From: Pseudorhizobium flavum | Lineage (GTDB): Bacteria > Pseudomonadota > Alphaproteobacteria > Rhizobiales > Rhizobiaceae | DNA length: 64,000 nucleotides | Assembly (NCBI RefSeq): GCF_902502825.2 | Contig: NZ_LR723670.1 | Location: 1,612,001 to 1,676,000 of the forward strand | Reading direction: 5' to 3' | Shown here: in pieces, positions 18,561 to 27,813 of the stretch | How the letters are laid out: every line of letters starts with the position of its first letter | How positions within the stretch are numbered: the stretch's first letter is position 1 | The notes under the pieces: model-generated | What the model was told of the DNA's origin: nothing | Seen by the model: the letters and a program-made list of their open reading frames with translations, nothing else | The model's database searches: none | Made by a program: the position numbers and the translations under genes

Positions 18561-18741
18561 GATGTTTCCTCGGTGTTCAAGCCGGTCGCTGCCGGCGATG
18601 AGGAACTTATACGCGCGAATAATTGGATTGTGCAGTGCAGAAATTGAGCGACTGCCATGCGTTTAAGCAGGAGGTTGATGAAGAAGCAGGCGATGCCGCT
18701 TCAGTGGGCAAAATTCGAGAGAGACAATAGAGCCTAAGAAC

Positions 18742-18765
18742 AAAAAACGCCCTGCAAGCAGGGCG
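18742..18765 (-). terminator. Rho-independent terminator of the second DUF1127 gene
   Basis: CGCCCTGC / GCAGGGCG, a perfect 8-bp stem with a 2-base AA loop. On the minus strand it is followed directly by six T (complement of 18742-18747). It ends the message of the DUF1127 gene at 18792-18938. Confidence 0.9.
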
Positions 18766-18791
18766 TTCTGAATGCTTGGTGATCGTCTTCG

Positions 18792-18938
18792 TTAGAAGCC
18801 GACGGCGCTCCGGGCAACGCGACGGATGTCGCTGCGGCCGATGCCGAGATCGTGGAGTTCACGGTCGCTCATGCGGTCGAGTTCGTTAACGGTCTCGCGG
18901 TACTTGCGCCAGTTGTTGAGTTTGCGTGCGATGTTCAT
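18792..18938 (-). CDS. DUF1127 microprotein 2
   Basis: 48 residues starting MNIARKLNNWRKYRETVNEL and ending RRVARSAVGF. The longer reading to 19046 is not needed because the conserved domain begins at this ATG. It contains LDRMSDRELHDLGIGRSDI, the DUF1127 core, and is a paralogue of the gene at 18417-18560: the two share the WxxYRxTxxEL, LxDIG/LxDLG and RxDIR positions. The sRNA locus at 19118-19240 lies upstream on the same strand, behind its own terminator. Confidence 0.88.
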   Translation of the reverse strand: MNIARKLNNWRKYRETVNELDRMSDRELHDLGIGRSDIRRVARSAVGF

Positions 18939-19117
18939 GGTCTGCCTCATATTCGATAGTTGCCGGCACTCGAGCGCCAGCCAAATCTGATGAACAGAAT
19001 ATATGCTGCACTGCGAAGAGCTAACAGTCGCAAGTTGGTATTCCACCTATGCGCTACACGCATTACCCGCGGCTGCGCTCGTGAACGTTTGATTAACGAT
19101 TGGACAGGTGGAGCTTG

Positions 19118-19240
19118 AAAAAATAGCGCCTGCCGGGGGAGGATTCGGCAGGCGCTATTTGCAGGACTGGCAGTCGAGGAGGAGGCGCCAGTCTCCGGCG
19201 GCACAAGAGGAGGAGGAGCGCCGCCGAATGGTGAGATCGC
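19118..19240 (-). ncRNA. Anti-Shine-Dalgarno sRNA resembling the alpha-r14 (NfeR1)/cuckoo family
   Basis: No gene fits 18939-19479 (541 bases), but the minus strand can fold into three successive hairpins. In transcript order these are: a 7-bp stem (19196-19202 with 19220-19226) whose loop carries CUCCUCCUCCUC; a 7-bp stem (19165-19171 with 19187-19193) with CCUCCUCC in the loop; and a perfect 15-bp stem (19121-19135 with 19146-19160) with UCCUCCCC reaching into the loop, followed by six T, a classic terminator. The repeated CCUCC loops match the Shine-Dalgarno-masking motif of alpha-r14 and cuckoo RNAs of alphaproteobacteria, which act by blocking translation initiation. Ends are estimated from the promoter motif and terminator, giving about 123 nt. 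Family assignment is from memory. Confidence 0.8.
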
Positions 19241-19246
19241 GAAACC

Positions 19247-19271
19247 AACGGATGGAGACAAGGCTTGTTCC
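19247..19271 (-). promoter_or_regulatory. EcfG/RpoE2-type promoter motif for the sRNA
   Basis: On the minus strand GGAAC (19267-19271) and CGTT (19247-19250) are 16 bases apart, matching the general-stress sigma factor consensus GGAAC-N16/17-CGTT of Rhizobiales. It would start a transcript near 19240, giving the usual length for this sRNA family. A weaker housekeeping-type alternative, TTTACC-N18-TATAAG, lies at 19301-19330 and would start about 50 bases earlier. Confidence 0.6.
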
Positions 19272-19402
19272 GAAGGGATGCGTCGTCGAATTAGGAGTAC
19301 CTTATATGCAGATGGTTAAGAAACGGTAAATGCCTGCGCAACAGGAGGCAAGACGATCTCCCCGCGGCCAACTCCGCATGTTGCAAAGCCCTCATTTTCC
19401 CT

Positions 19403-19430
19403 TTGCGCCGGAAAAAACGGGTGATATAGA
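19403..19430 (+). promoter_or_regulatory. Putative sigma-70 promoter of tRNA-Leu
   Basis: TTGCGC and TATAGA are separated by 16 bases, ending 50 bases before the tRNA. Position and sequence suit a housekeeping promoter. No other candidate is visible in the 150 bases before the tRNA. Confidence 0.45.
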
Positions 19431-19479
19431 GACGCGCGCTCCGAAAGCCTCCTTGCGGGGATTTTTGCGCGGCGGGAGC

Positions 19480-19564
<85 letters not shown>

Positions 19565-19708
19565 GAGCCGCAGGAGCAGGATCGGGAGCCGTCAGCGGCT
19601 AGAGATCAGCGTTCCAGAAGTCGCGGCCGGTCACTCAGGTTCCGGCGTCGTGCTCATCGAAAACCAACGGCTGTCTGAGCACCGCCGCCACGATATGAAG
19701 GTTTTAAA

Positions 19709-21205
19709 ATGCAGGTTACCGAAACGCTCGCTGAAGGGCTGAAGCGCGAAATCAAGGTTGTCATTCCGGCCAAGGACATGGAGGCACAGATGAACGTGCG
19801 CCTCGCCGAAGCCAAGGACAAGGTCCGCATCAACGGCTTCCGTCCGGGCAAGGTGCCGGTCGCCCATCTGAAGAAGATGTATGGCAAGTCGATCATGGCG
19901 GAACTCGTGAACGAGATCGTTCGCGAGCGCCCGACCAAGATTCTGTCCGAGCGTGGCGAGAAGTCCGCTACCCAGCCATCGATCACCATGACGGAAGACG
20001 AGGCCGAAGCCGAGAAGATCCTCAGCGCCCAGGCGGATTTCGAGTTCACTCTGTCCTATGAAGTCATCCCGCCGATCGAACTGAAGCCAACGGACGGCAT
20101 CAAGGTCGTGCGTGAGGTCGTCGACGTGTCCGACGACGAGGTCAACGAGCAGATCCTCAAGATCGCCGAAAGCGCCCGCACCTACGAAGCCAAGAAGGGC
20201 AAGGCCGCCAATGGCGACCGCGTCACGATGAACTACCTCGGCAAGGTCGACGGCGAAGCCTTCGATGGCGGCGCTGCAGAGGATGCAGAACTGGTCCTTG
20301 GCTCCGGCCGCTTCATTCCGGGCTTCGAAGACCAGCTGGTTGGCGTAAAGGCCGGCGACGAGAAGACCATTACCGTGACCTTCCCGGCTGATTATCCGGC
20401 TGCGAATCTCGCTGGCAAGGAAGCCACCTTCGACGTCACCGTCAAGGAAGTGGCTGCCCCGGCCGATCTGGAGCTGAACGACGAACTCGCCTCCAAGCTC
20501 GGCATTGAGTCGCTCGACAAGCTCAAGGAAATCGTCCGCGGTCAGATCGAGGGTCAGTACGGCAATGTCACCCGTCAGAAGGTGAAGCGCCAGATCCTCG
20601 ACCAGCTCGACGAGATGTACAAGTTCGACACGCCGCAGGGCCTCGTCGACGCCGAGTTCGAGAACATCTGGCGCCAGATCAACACCGATCTCGCCCAGTC
20701 CGGCAAGACCTTCGAAGACGAGGACACCACCGAGGAAGAAGCACGCGAGGAATATCGCAAGCTTGCCGAGCGTCGTGTCCGCCTTGGCCTCGTTCTCTCC
20801 GAGATCGGCGAGAAGGGTGGCGTCGAGGTGACCGAGGAAGAAATGCAGCGTGCGCTCTTCGCCCAGCTGCAGCAGTTCCCGGGCCAGCAGAAGGAAATCC
20901 TGGAGTACTTCCGCAACACGCCGGGTGCCTCCGCCTCGCTGCGCGCACCGATCTTCGAAGAGAAGGTCGTCGACAAGCTGCTGGCGGAAGTCGACGTGAC
21001 CGACAAGAAGGTTTCCAAGGAAGAGCTGCTGGCGGACGACGAGGAAGGCTCCGAAGCCGCCGAGAAGCCTGCCAAGAAGAAGGCTGCGCCGAAGAAGAAG
21101 GCCGCTGCCAAGGATGAGGCTGCCGAGGCCGCTTCCGAGGAAGCTGCAGCTCCGAAGAAGAAGGCAGCTCCGAAGAAGAAGGCGGCTGACGACAGCGCCG
21201 AATAA
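19709..21205 (+). CDS. tig: Trigger factor, ribosome-associated chaperone and prolyl isomerase
   Basis: 498 residues. The N-terminal ribosome-binding domain contains the signature region NGFRPGKVP (about 45-53). A central FKBP-type isomerase domain runs from about 160 to 245 ([20 protein letters not shown]). A helical C-terminal chaperone domain follows. The last 60 residues are Lys/Ala-rich with repeats of [11 protein letters not shown] form, longer than in enterobacterial Tig and common in rhizobia. Trigger factor meets nascent chains at the ribosome exit. The upstream 19565-19708 gap has a small AGCCG/CGGCT hairpin but no firm promoter call. Confidence 0.97.
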   Translation: MQVTETLAEGLKREIKVVIPAKDMEAQMNVRLAEAKDKVRINGFRPGKVPVAHLKKMYGKSIMAELVNEIVRERPTKILSERGEKSATQPSITMTEDEAEAEKILSAQADFEFTLSYEVIPPIELKPTDGIKVVREVVDVSDDEVNEQILKIAESARTYEAKKGKAANGDRVTMNYLGKVDGEAFDGGAAEDAELVLGSGRFIPGFEDQLVGVKAGDEKTITVTFPADYPAANLAGKEATFDVTVKEVAAPADLELNDELASKLGIESLDKLKEIVRGQIEGQYGNVTRQKVKRQILDQLDEMYKFDTPQGLVDAEFENIWRQINTDLAQSGKTFEDEDTTEEEAREEYRKLAERRVRLGLVLSEIGEKGGVEVTEEEMQRALFAQLQQFPGQQKEILEYFRNTPGASASLRAPIFEEKVVDKLLAEVDVTDKKVSKEELLADDEEGSEAAEKPAKKKAAPKKKAAAKDEAAEAASEEAAAPKKKAAPKKKAADDSAE

Positions 21206-21227
21206 TCTTCATTTTGCATGGATGCAG

Positions 21228-21257
21228 AAGCCGGGTCGGCAACGATCCGGCTTTTTT
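21228..21257 (+). terminator. Rho-independent terminator after tig
   Basis: AAGCCGGGTCG pairs with CGATCCGGCTT (one G-U pair) around a GCAA tetraloop, followed by a T-run. It lies 22 bases after the tig stop and separates it from the ABC-F gene. Confidence 0.9.
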
Positions 21258-21283
21258 ATTGTCCCTCCCAAAGTTGTGCCGCC

Positions 21284-22906
21284 ATGATCCGCATCGAGAA
21301 CATCAGCAAGTCGAACAGCCACCGCATTCTCTATATCGAGGCGTCGGCGGCCCTTAACCGCGGCGAGAAGATCGGCCTGGTCGGCCCGAACGGTGCCGGC
21401 AAGACGACGCTGTTTCGCATGATCACCGGCCAGGAAAGCCCGGACGAGGGGCAGGTCGCCGTCGAGAAGAATGTCACGATCGGCTATTTCAACCAGGACG
21501 TGGGCGAGATGTCCGGCGTCAGCGCCGTGACCGAGGTGATGAACGGCGCAGGTTCGGTCAGCACGGTTGCCGCGGAGCTGCGGGAACTCGAAGCTGCGAT
21601 GGTCGATCCGGATCGCCTGGACGAGATGGACGAGATCATCGAACGCTACGGCGAGGTACAGGCGCGCTACGAGGAGCTCGACGGTTACGGGCTGGAAAGC
21701 CGTGCCAGGGAAGTTCTCGCCGGTCTTTCCTTCAGCCAGGAGATGATGGACGGCGACGTGGGCAAGCTTTCCGGCGGATGGAAAATGCGTGTCGCGCTTG
21801 CCCGCATCCTTCTGATGCGCCCGGACGTCATGCTGCTCGACGAGCCCTCCAACCACCTCGATCTGGAAAGCCTGATCTGGCTGGAGCAGTTCCTCAAGAA
21901 CTACGAGGGGGCGCTGCTGATGACTTCGCACGACCGCGAGTTCATGAACCGCATCGTCAATAAGATCATCGAAATCGATGCCGGCTCGCTGAACACCTAT
22001 GCCGGCGACTATGGCTTCTACGAGCAGCAGCGGGCACAGAACGAGAAGCAGCAGCAGGCGCAGTTCGAGCGCCAGCAGGCCATGCTCGCCAAGGAGATCA
22101 AGTTCATCGAGCGCTTCAAGGCGCGCGCCAGCCATGCCGCGCAGGTGCAGAGCCGGGTGAAAAAGCTGGACAAGATCGAACGCGTCGAGCCGCCGCGCCG
22201 GCGTCAGTCGGTCGCGTTCGAGTTTCAGCCGGCGCCACGTTCCGGAGAGGATGTTGCAAGCTTCAAGGGCGTGCACAAGGCCTATGGAAGCCGGACGATC
22301 TATGAGGGTCTGGACTTCATGATCCGCCGCAAGGAGCGCTGGTGCATCATGGGCGTCAACGGTGCGGGGAAGTCGACGCTGCTGAAGCTGATCGCCGGCT
22401 CGACTGAGCCAGATCAGGGTTCGGTCACGGTCGGCGCCAGCGTGAAGATGGGCTATTTCGCGCAGCACGCCATGGACCTGCTGGATGGCGAGCAGACGGT
22501 CTTTGAATGGCTCGAATCGGAGTTTCCGAGGGCCGGGCAGGGCACGCTGCGCACGCTCGCCGGCTGCTTCGGCTTCTCAGGCGACGATGTGGAGAAGAAA
22601 TGCCGGGTGCTTTCGGGAGGTGAGAAGGCACGGCTAGTCATGGCGGCCATGCTGTTCGATCCGCCGAACTTCCTCGTTCTCGACGAACCGACCAACCACC
22701 TCGACCTCGACACCAAGGAAATGCTGATCAGGGCGCTCTCCGAGTATGAGGGCACCATGCTCTTCGTCAGCCATGACCGGCACTTCCTGTCGGAGCTCTC
22801 CAACCGGGTGCTGGAGATCTCGGCCGACGGTGTTCACCGATATGACGGCGGCTACCGGGAATATGTCGAGCGGACCGGCTACGAGGCGCCGGGCCTGGCG
22901 GCCTGA
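21284..22906 (+). CDS. ABC-F family ATPase (ribosome-associated type)
   Basis: 540 residues, starting MIRIENISKS; the frame to 21218 runs through the tig terminator. Two nucleotide-binding domains are fused in tandem: Walker A GPNGAGKT (34-41) with LSGGWKMR and MLLDEPSNHLD; then Walker A GVNGAGKS (about 357-364) with LSGGEKAR and LVLDEPTNHLD. A charged linker rich in Gln/Arg/Lys (about 240-300) is the P-site tRNA interaction motif region. There are no membrane helices, so it is a translation factor type and not a transporter. The subfamily resembles YbiT/Uup in size; an exact match is not claimed. Confidence 0.92.
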   Translation: MIRIENISKSNSHRILYIEASAALNRGEKIGLVGPNGAGKTTLFRMITGQESPDEGQVAVEKNVTIGYFNQDVGEMSGVSAVTEVMNGAGSVSTVAAELRELEAAMVDPDRLDEMDEIIERYGEVQARYEELDGYGLESRAREVLAGLSFSQEMMDGDVGKLSGGWKMRVALARILLMRPDVMLLDEPSNHLDLESLIWLEQFLKNYEGALLMTSHDREFMNRIVNKIIEIDAGSLNTYAGDYGFYEQQRAQNEKQQQAQFERQQAMLAKEIKFIERFKARASHAAQVQSRVKKLDKIERVEPPRRRQSVAFEFQPAPRSGEDVASFKGVHKAYGSRTIYEGLDFMIRRKERWCIMGVNGAGKSTLLKLIAGSTEPDQGSVTVGASVKMGYFAQHAMDLLDGEQTVFEWLESEFPRAGQGTLRTLAGCFGFSGDDVEKKCRVLSGGEKARLVMAAMLFDPPNFLVLDEPTNHLDLDTKEMLIRALSEYEGTMLFVSHDRHFLSELSNRVLEISADGVHRYDGGYREYVERTGYEAPGLAA

Positions 22907-22940
22907 CACCTCCGCAAGCCGTCGGCGCCCGGGCGCGGCG

Positions 22941-23567
22941 TTAGCCCGCCTGCAGTTCCTTCATGTCGGCATCGTCCAATTCGGTCGCCCGCAGATGCGC
23001 CGGCCGATCGTGTAGGTGGCGGACATAGGCCTCGAATGCCGGCCTCTTGTCGATCGAGCCGAACTGCATGCCCCACATCAGGTGCGAGCCGACATAGACG
23101 TCGGCTGCCGTGAAGCTGCTGCCGGCGATGTAGCTGCGGTCGGTGAGCGCATTTTCGAGCGTCTCGACTACCTCGGCATAGCTCCCGTACCCGATCATTA
23201 CACGACGATCCTCAGGGACCTGGAAACCGAGGGCGCGATTGCTGACAGCTGCCTCCAGCGGGCCGGCCGCGAAGAAGAGCCAGCGATAATAGTCGGCCCG
23301 CTCCCTTTGCGGCGGCGCTAGCCCTGCTTGCGGGAAGGCATCCGCCAGATATGCGCATATGGCCGGGCATTCCGTCACGATGCTGTCACCATGAACCAGG
23401 GTTGGGACCTTTCCCATCGGATTGAGCCGCAGATAGTCCGCTCCCTTCATCGTGCCGCCGAAGGTCAGCACCTCCCGGCGGTAGGGAACGCCGACCTCTT
23501 CCAGCATCCACCGGGCAATCCGGCCGCGTGACATGGGATTGGTATAGAGAATGAGTTCATCTGACAT
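22941..23567 (-). CDS. Glutathione S-transferase family protein
   Basis: 208 residues from ATG with GGAGG 8 bases upstream; the GTG two codons earlier is too close to that site. The thioredoxin-like N-terminal domain holds YTNPMSRGRIARWMLEE and the cis-Pro segment NPMGKVPTLVHGD, then TECPAICAYL, the glutathione gamma-Glu contact. The helical C-terminal domain has FTAADVYVGSHL, with the N-capping Ser/Thr-x-x-Asp motif. The Ser after PM may be catalytic. The substrate cannot be told. It runs convergent to the ABC-F gene and tandem with icd upstream, separated from it by a terminator. Confidence 0.88.
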   Translation of the reverse strand: MSDELILYTNPMSRGRIARWMLEEVGVPYRREVLTFGGTMKGADYLRLNPMGKVPTLVHGDSIVTECPAICAYLADAFPQAGLAPPQRERADYYRWLFFAAGPLEAAVSNRALGFQVPEDRRVMIGYGSYAEVVETLENALTDRSYIAGSSFTAADVYVGSHLMWGMQFGSIDKRPAFEAYVRHLHDRPAHLRATELDDADMKELQAG

Positions 23568-23632
23568 TACCACTTCCTCCGTTCACCGTATGTTCTAGTC
23601 GCGGGATTTGCAGAGATCAATCCGCTCCAGGC

Positions 23633-23666
23633 AAAAAAGACGACGGCGGGAACTGGTCCCGCCGTC
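23633..23666 (-). terminator. Rho-independent terminator of icd
   Basis: GACGGCGGGA / TCCCGCCGTC, a perfect 10-bp stem with a 5-base loop. The minus strand continues into six T (complement of 23633-23638). It follows the icd stop by 26 bases. Confidence 0.9.
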
Positions 23667-23692
23667 AAAGCTTCTAAATTTCGAAGGATCGA

Positions 23693-24907
23693 TCAGGCGG
23701 CCATGGCCTTCTTGAGGTTGTCGTCGATCTTGTCGAGGAAAGCCGTCGTCGAGAGCCACGGCTGATCCGGGCCGATGAGCAGTGCCAGGTCCTTGGTCAT
23801 GAAGCCGGATTCGACCGTCTCGATGCAGACGCGCTCGAGCGTCGCGGCGAAGCGTGCGAGTTCGGCATTGTCGTCCAGCTTGGCGCGGTGGGCGAGGCCC
23901 CGGGTCCATGCGAAGATCGAGGCGATCGAGTTGGTCGAGGTCTCCTGGCCCTTCTGGTGCTGGCGGTAGTGACGGGTGACGGTGCCGTGCGCGGCTTCCG
24001 CCTCGACCGTCTGGCCATCCGGGGTCATCAGGACGGAGGTCATGAGGCCGAGCGACCCGAAGCCCTGCGCGACGATATCGGACTGGACGTCGCCGTCGTA
24101 GTTCTTGCAGGCCCAGACATAGCCGCCGGACCATTTCAGGGCGGCTGCAACCATGTCGTCGATCAGGCGGTGCTCGTACCAGATCTTCTTGGCTTCGTAC
24201 TGCGCCTTGAACTCGGCGTCGTAGATCTCCTGGAAGATGTCCTTGAAGCGGCCGTCATAGGCCTTGAGGATGGTGTTCTTCGTCGACAGGTAGCAGGGGA
24301 CGCCGCGCATCAGGGCGTAGTTCAGCGAAGCGCGGGCGAAGTCGCGGATCGAATCGTCGAGGTTGTACATCGCCATGGCGACGCCGGAAGACGGGGCATC
24401 GAAGACGTCATGCTCGATCGTCTGGCCGTCCTCGCCGACGAACTTGATCGTCAGCTTGCCCTTGCCGGGGAACTTGAAGTCTGTGGCGCGGTACTGGTCG
24501 CCAAAGGCGTGGCGGCCGACGATGATCGGCTGCGTCCAGCCGGGAACCAGACGCGGCACGTTCTTCATGATGATCGGCTCGCGGAAGATGACGCCGCCGA
24601 GGATGTTGCGGATCGTGCCGTTCGGGCTCTTCCACATCTTCTTCAGGCCGAACTCCTCGACACGGCCTTCGTCCGGGGTGATCGTCGCGCACTTGATGCC
24701 GACGCCATGCTTCTTGATCGCGTGAGCGGCATCGACCGTCACCTGGTCGTCGGTGGCATCGCGGTTCTGGACCGAGAGGTCGTAGTACTCGATATCAAGA
24801 TCGAGGTAGGGCAGGATCAGCTTGTCCTTGATGAACTGCCAGATGATGCGGGTCATCTCGTCGCCGTCGAGATCGACGACCGGATTGGCTACCTTGATCT
24901 TTTGCAT
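23693..24907 (-). CDS. icd: NADP-dependent isocitrate dehydrogenase
   Basis: 404 residues from the ATG after GAGGAATCC; the frame extends to 24985 without support. It oxidatively decarboxylates isocitrate to 2-oxoglutarate in the TCA cycle. The N-terminal [14 protein letters not shown] and later [19 protein letters not shown] are typical of the homodimeric eukaryote-like IDH subfamily found in rhizobia. Metal-binding acidic residues are in [15 protein letters not shown] and [33 protein letters not shown] follows near the cofactor site. It lies between the GST and a divergent exported protein. Confidence 0.96.
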   Translation of the reverse strand: MQKIKVANPVVDLDGDEMTRIIWQFIKDKLILPYLDLDIEYYDLSVQNRDATDDQVTVDAAHAIKKHGVGIKCATITPDEGRVEEFGLKKMWKSPNGTIRNILGGVIFREPIIMKNVPRLVPGWTQPIIVGRHAFGDQYRATDFKFPGKGKLTIKFVGEDGQTIEHDVFDAPSSGVAMAMYNLDDSIRDFARASLNYALMRGVPCYLSTKNTILKAYDGRFKDIFQEIYDAEFKAQYEAKKIWYEHRLIDDMVAAALKWSGGYVWACKNYDGDVQSDIVAQGFGSLGLMTSVLMTPDGQTVEAEAAHGTVTRHYRQHQKGQETSTNSIASIFAWTRGLAHRAKLDDNAELARFAATLERVCIETVESGFMTKDLALLIGPDQPWLSTTAFLDKIDDNLKKAMAA

Positions 24908-25123
24908 GGATTCCTCTTCGAATGCTGGCAGGGAGCAATTCCCCGCAGTTTTGGACAAGAATGTGGGCTGCGCTATAGCATCCAAGGTCCAGAACGCAAA
25001 GCCATAGGCGGTCGCGAGATGTCCTTTTCGTCATCCTGCGGCGTCTACTTTGGTCGCGGAAGCCGTTGCAATGAACCGCGACGATGACGGATGATTGCAA
25101 CCGGGAATCACCGGACGGACCTC

Positions 25124-25657
25124 ATGCGCAAAATCCTCCTGGCTTCAGCCTGTATCTCGATTGCTTGGACGGCGTTCGCCGCGGATGCAACCGATCCCGT
25201 CCGCGAGGTCATGGCCATTACGGAGCGGAACTGGTCGAATACGGACGGCGAATGGGTCTACCTCTTTGATCCGGAACCACTCGGCCGGCTGTTCAGCCGG
25301 CCCTTCCAGGCGGCCTATGGCGAAGCATCGAAGCGGCCGGCATATGAGACGGATGACGGCAGCCCCGGCGATCCGTTCGGCTATGACGTGGTCACCGCCT
25401 CGCAGGACGGCTGCCCGCTGGAGGATGTCGTCGTTACCACCGGTTCACAGCAGCAGGGGATCACCCGGGTGAAGGTGACCTTCAAGCTGTGGCGATGCCT
25501 GGATCAGCCGGAACTGCGCGAAAGCGTCAACGAGGTTCATTTCGATGTGATGGACGAGGACGGCAGGTTCGTTATCCACGACATCCACCGCATCGGACCC
25601 GAGGACGAGGATTCTGTGCTCGCGGAAATGAAGCAGCACGCCACCGAAACCTATTGA
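25124..25657 (+). CDS. Exported protein of unknown function
   Basis: 177 residues from MRKILLASACISIAWTAFA, a signal peptide with a probable cut after AFA. The longer frame to 25091 would bury the signal. The mature part is acidic with two Cys (in DGCPLED and LWRCLD) that could form a disulfide in the periplasm. Alternating beta-type stretches (ITRVKVTFKLWRCL, VNEVHFDVMDEDGRFVIHDI) suggest a small beta fold. No known family is recognised. It lies between divergent icd and rpsB. Confidence 0.75.
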   Translation: MRKILLASACISIAWTAFAADATDPVREVMAITERNWSNTDGEWVYLFDPEPLGRLFSRPFQAAYGEASKRPAYETDDGSPGDPFGYDVVTASQDGCPLEDVVVTTGSQQQGITRVKVTFKLWRCLDQPELRESVNEVHFDVMDEDGRFVIHDIHRIGPEDEDSVLAEMKQHATETY

Positions 25658-25693
25658 GCCGAAACCGCGCCCCGTGAATTTCCGGTCGGACCC

Positions 25694-25722
25694 TTGCGTT
25701 TTCGCGGGATCGGCTGTATGCG
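25694..25722 (+). promoter_or_regulatory. Possible rpsB promoter and leader
   Basis: TTGCGT and TATGCG lie 17 bases apart, 125 bases before the rpsB start. The implied leader (about 25730-25846) has a GCACC/GGTGC hairpin (around 25785-25804). Ribosomal protein S2 leaders are autoregulated in E. coli; whether that applies here is unknown. The -10 match is weak. Confidence 0.35.
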
Positions 25723-25846
25723 CACCTCCATTCCACACGTAAGGCATGGGATTGTCCGGGAGAAATCCGGGCCGTTCCGCCGGTGGCACCTTCGAAGAGG
25801 GTGCTGTTCGCCTTGCGGAGGTTCAACCGGAAAAGGAGAAAAAGGC

Positions 25847-26626
25847 ATGGCATTGCCTGATTTCAGCATGCGCCAGCTTCTGGAAGCTGGTGTTCACTTC
25901 GGCCACCAGACCCACCGCTGGAACCCGAAGATGAAGCCGTACATCTTCGGCGATCGTTCGAACATCCACATCATCGACCTCGCACAGACCGTGCCGATGC
26001 TCTCGCGCGCCCTGCAGGTCATTTCGGACACCGTTGCCCGTGGCGGCCGCGTTCTCTTCGTCGGCACCAAGCGTCAGGCGTCTGAACTGATCGCTGACAG
26101 CGCCAAGCGTTCGGCCCAGTACTACGTCAACTCCCGCTGGCTCGGCGGCATGATGACGAACTGGAAGACGATCTCGAACTCGATCGCTCGCCTGCGCAAG
26201 CTCGACGAGATCCTCGCTTCGGAAGCCTCGGGCTTCACGAAGAAGGAGCGCCTGAACCTGGAGCGTGAGCGCGAGAAGCTTGACAAGGCTCTTGGCGGTA
26301 TCCGCGACATGGGCGGCACGCCGGACCTGATGTTCATCATCGACACGAACAAGGAAAAGATCGCCATCGACGAAGCGAAGCGCCTGGGTATCCCGGTCGT
26401 CGCCATCATCGACTCCAACTGCGATCCCGACCTGATCGACTACCCGATCCCGGGCAACGACGACGCTTCGCGCGCCATCGCTCTCTACTGCGACCTGATC
26501 GCACGCGCCGCCATCGACGGCATCGCACGTCAGCAGGGCGCTTCCGGCCGTGATCTCGGCGCCTCCGCCGAAGCTCCGGTCGAGCCTGCGCTGGAAGGCG
26601 AAGCCGAAGCCGAGGCTCAGGCCTGA
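25847..26626 (+). CDS. rpsB: 30S ribosomal protein S2
   Basis: 259 residues, starting [29 protein letters not shown] precedes the ATG. Conserved S2 blocks are [30 protein letters not shown] and IVDSNCDPD-type [19 protein letters not shown]. The C-terminal tail is Ala/Glu-rich, as usual in alphaproteobacteria. S2 binds the 30S platform near S1. It heads the conserved run rpsB-tsf-pyrH-frr. The frame is open to 25694, which is not used. Confidence 0.98.
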   Translation: MALPDFSMRQLLEAGVHFGHQTHRWNPKMKPYIFGDRSNIHIIDLAQTVPMLSRALQVISDTVARGGRVLFVGTKRQASELIADSAKRSAQYYVNSRWLGGMMTNWKTISNSIARLRKLDEILASEASGFTKKERLNLEREREKLDKALGGIRDMGGTPDLMFIIDTNKEKIAIDEAKRLGIPVVAIIDSNCDPDLIDYPIPGNDDASRAIALYCDLIARAAIDGIARQQGASGRDLGASAEAPVEPALEGEAEAEAQA

Positions 26627-26633
26627 TCAAGCG

Positions 26634-26657
26634 GGAGGCGGCGTCATTGCCGCCTCC
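26634..26657 (+). terminator. Strong hairpin after rpsB (terminator or attenuator)
   Basis: GGAGGCGGC / GCCGCCTCC, a perfect 9-bp GC-rich stem with a 6-base loop, starting 7 bases after the rpsB stop. No T-run follows, so it may only partly reduce read-through into tsf. The remaining 134 bases to tsf show no other gene. Confidence 0.55.
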
Positions 26658-26791
26658 TAGCTTCGGGTCGAGGCGTTTCTCCCCGAAGATGGTCTTCATG
26701 ACCCTGTCATACTTACGGGTACATTCGTCCCCAACGCTGCCCTGGCCGACGTTTTTCCGGCTGAGGCAACCTTGCAAACAAGAGGCACACA

Positions 26792-27718
26792 ATGACCGAA
26801 ATCACAGCCGCAATGGTGAAGGAACTGCGCGAGAAGTCCGGCGCAGGGATGATGGACTGCAAGAAGGCTCTTGCTGAAAACAATGGTGACATGGAAGCTG
26901 CGATCGACTGGCTGCGCGCCAAGGGCATCGCCAAGGCCGACAAGAAGTCGGGCCGTACCGCTGCCGAAGGCCTGATCGGCATCTCCAGCGCAGGCACCAA
27001 GGCTGTCGTCGTCGAGGTCAACTCCGAGACCGACTTCGTTGCCCGCAACGATGCCTTCCAGGACCTCGTCCGCGGCGTTGCGCAGGTTGCACTCTCGACT
27101 GACGGTTCGGTCGAGGCCGTCGGCGCCGCCACCTACCCGGCCTCCGGCAAGTCGGTCAGGGACACCATCAAGGACGCCATCGCCACCATCGGCGAAAACA
27201 TGAGCCTGCGCCGCTCGGCCCTCCTGTCGGTCGAGGACGGCGTTGTCGCCACCTACATCCACAATGCGGCTGCCGACAACCTCGGTAAGCTTGGCGTTCT
27301 CGTCGCGCTCAAGTCGACCGGCAACAAGGACGCCCTGAACGCCATTGGCCGCCAGATTGCAATGCACATCGCGGCGACTGCTCCGCTCGCCATTCGTGCC
27401 GAGGAAGTCGATGCGGCCGTAGCCGAGCGTGAAAAGAACGTCTTCATCGAGCAGGCTCGTGAATCCGGCAAGCCGGACGCCATCATCGAGAAGATGGTTG
27501 AAGGTCGCATGCGCAAGTTCTTCGAGGAAGTGGCCCTTCTCTCGCAGGCCTTTGTCATCAATCCTGACCTCACCGTCGGCGCTGCTGTCAAGGAAGCCGA
27601 GAAGGAAGTCGGGGCTCCGATCGAAGTCACCGGCATGATCCGCCTCCTGCTCGGCGAAGGCGTCGAGAAGGAGGAGTCCGACTTCGCAGCCGAAGTGGCT
27701 GCAGCCGCCAAGGGCTGA
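26792..27718 (+). CDS. tsf: Translation elongation factor Ts
   Basis: 308 residues. EF-Ts is the nucleotide exchange factor for EF-Tu. The N-terminal UBA-like module has [22 protein letters not shown] and the Tu-contact [10 protein letters not shown] lies about residues 80-90 in the core. Two core subdomains and the C-terminal module are complete. Length is normal for alphaproteobacteria. It lies between the rpsB hairpin and a weaker hairpin before pyrH. Confidence 0.98.
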   Translation: MTEITAAMVKELREKSGAGMMDCKKALAENNGDMEAAIDWLRAKGIAKADKKSGRTAAEGLIGISSAGTKAVVVEVNSETDFVARNDAFQDLVRGVAQVALSTDGSVEAVGAATYPASGKSVRDTIKDAIATIGENMSLRRSALLSVEDGVVATYIHNAAADNLGKLGVLVALKSTGNKDALNAIGRQIAMHIAATAPLAIRAEEVDAAVAEREKNVFIEQARESGKPDAIIEKMVEGRMRKFFEEVALLSQAFVINPDLTVGAAVKEAEKEVGAPIEVTGMIRLLLGEGVEKEESDFAAEVAAAAKG

Positions 27719-27748
27719 TATCGCTTCATCTTGATTGTGAAAGCATCG

Positions 27749-27774
27749 GGGCATCGCGTGACAACGCGGTGCCC
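27749..27774 (+). terminator. Hairpin between tsf and pyrH
   Basis: GGGCATCGCG pairs with CGCGGTGCCC (one T-G wobble) around a 6-base loop. The following TTCGTG is not T-rich, so termination is likely incomplete. Confidence 0.45.
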
Positions 27775-27813
27775 TTCGTGTATCCGCAAGCCGTTTGATC
27801 GTCAGGAGTGTCC

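Noticed and set aside
21060..21205. Lys/Ala repeats at the end of tig as a tandem repeat element
   Set aside because: They are codon-level low complexity of the trigger factor tail, in frame and common in rhizobial Tig.
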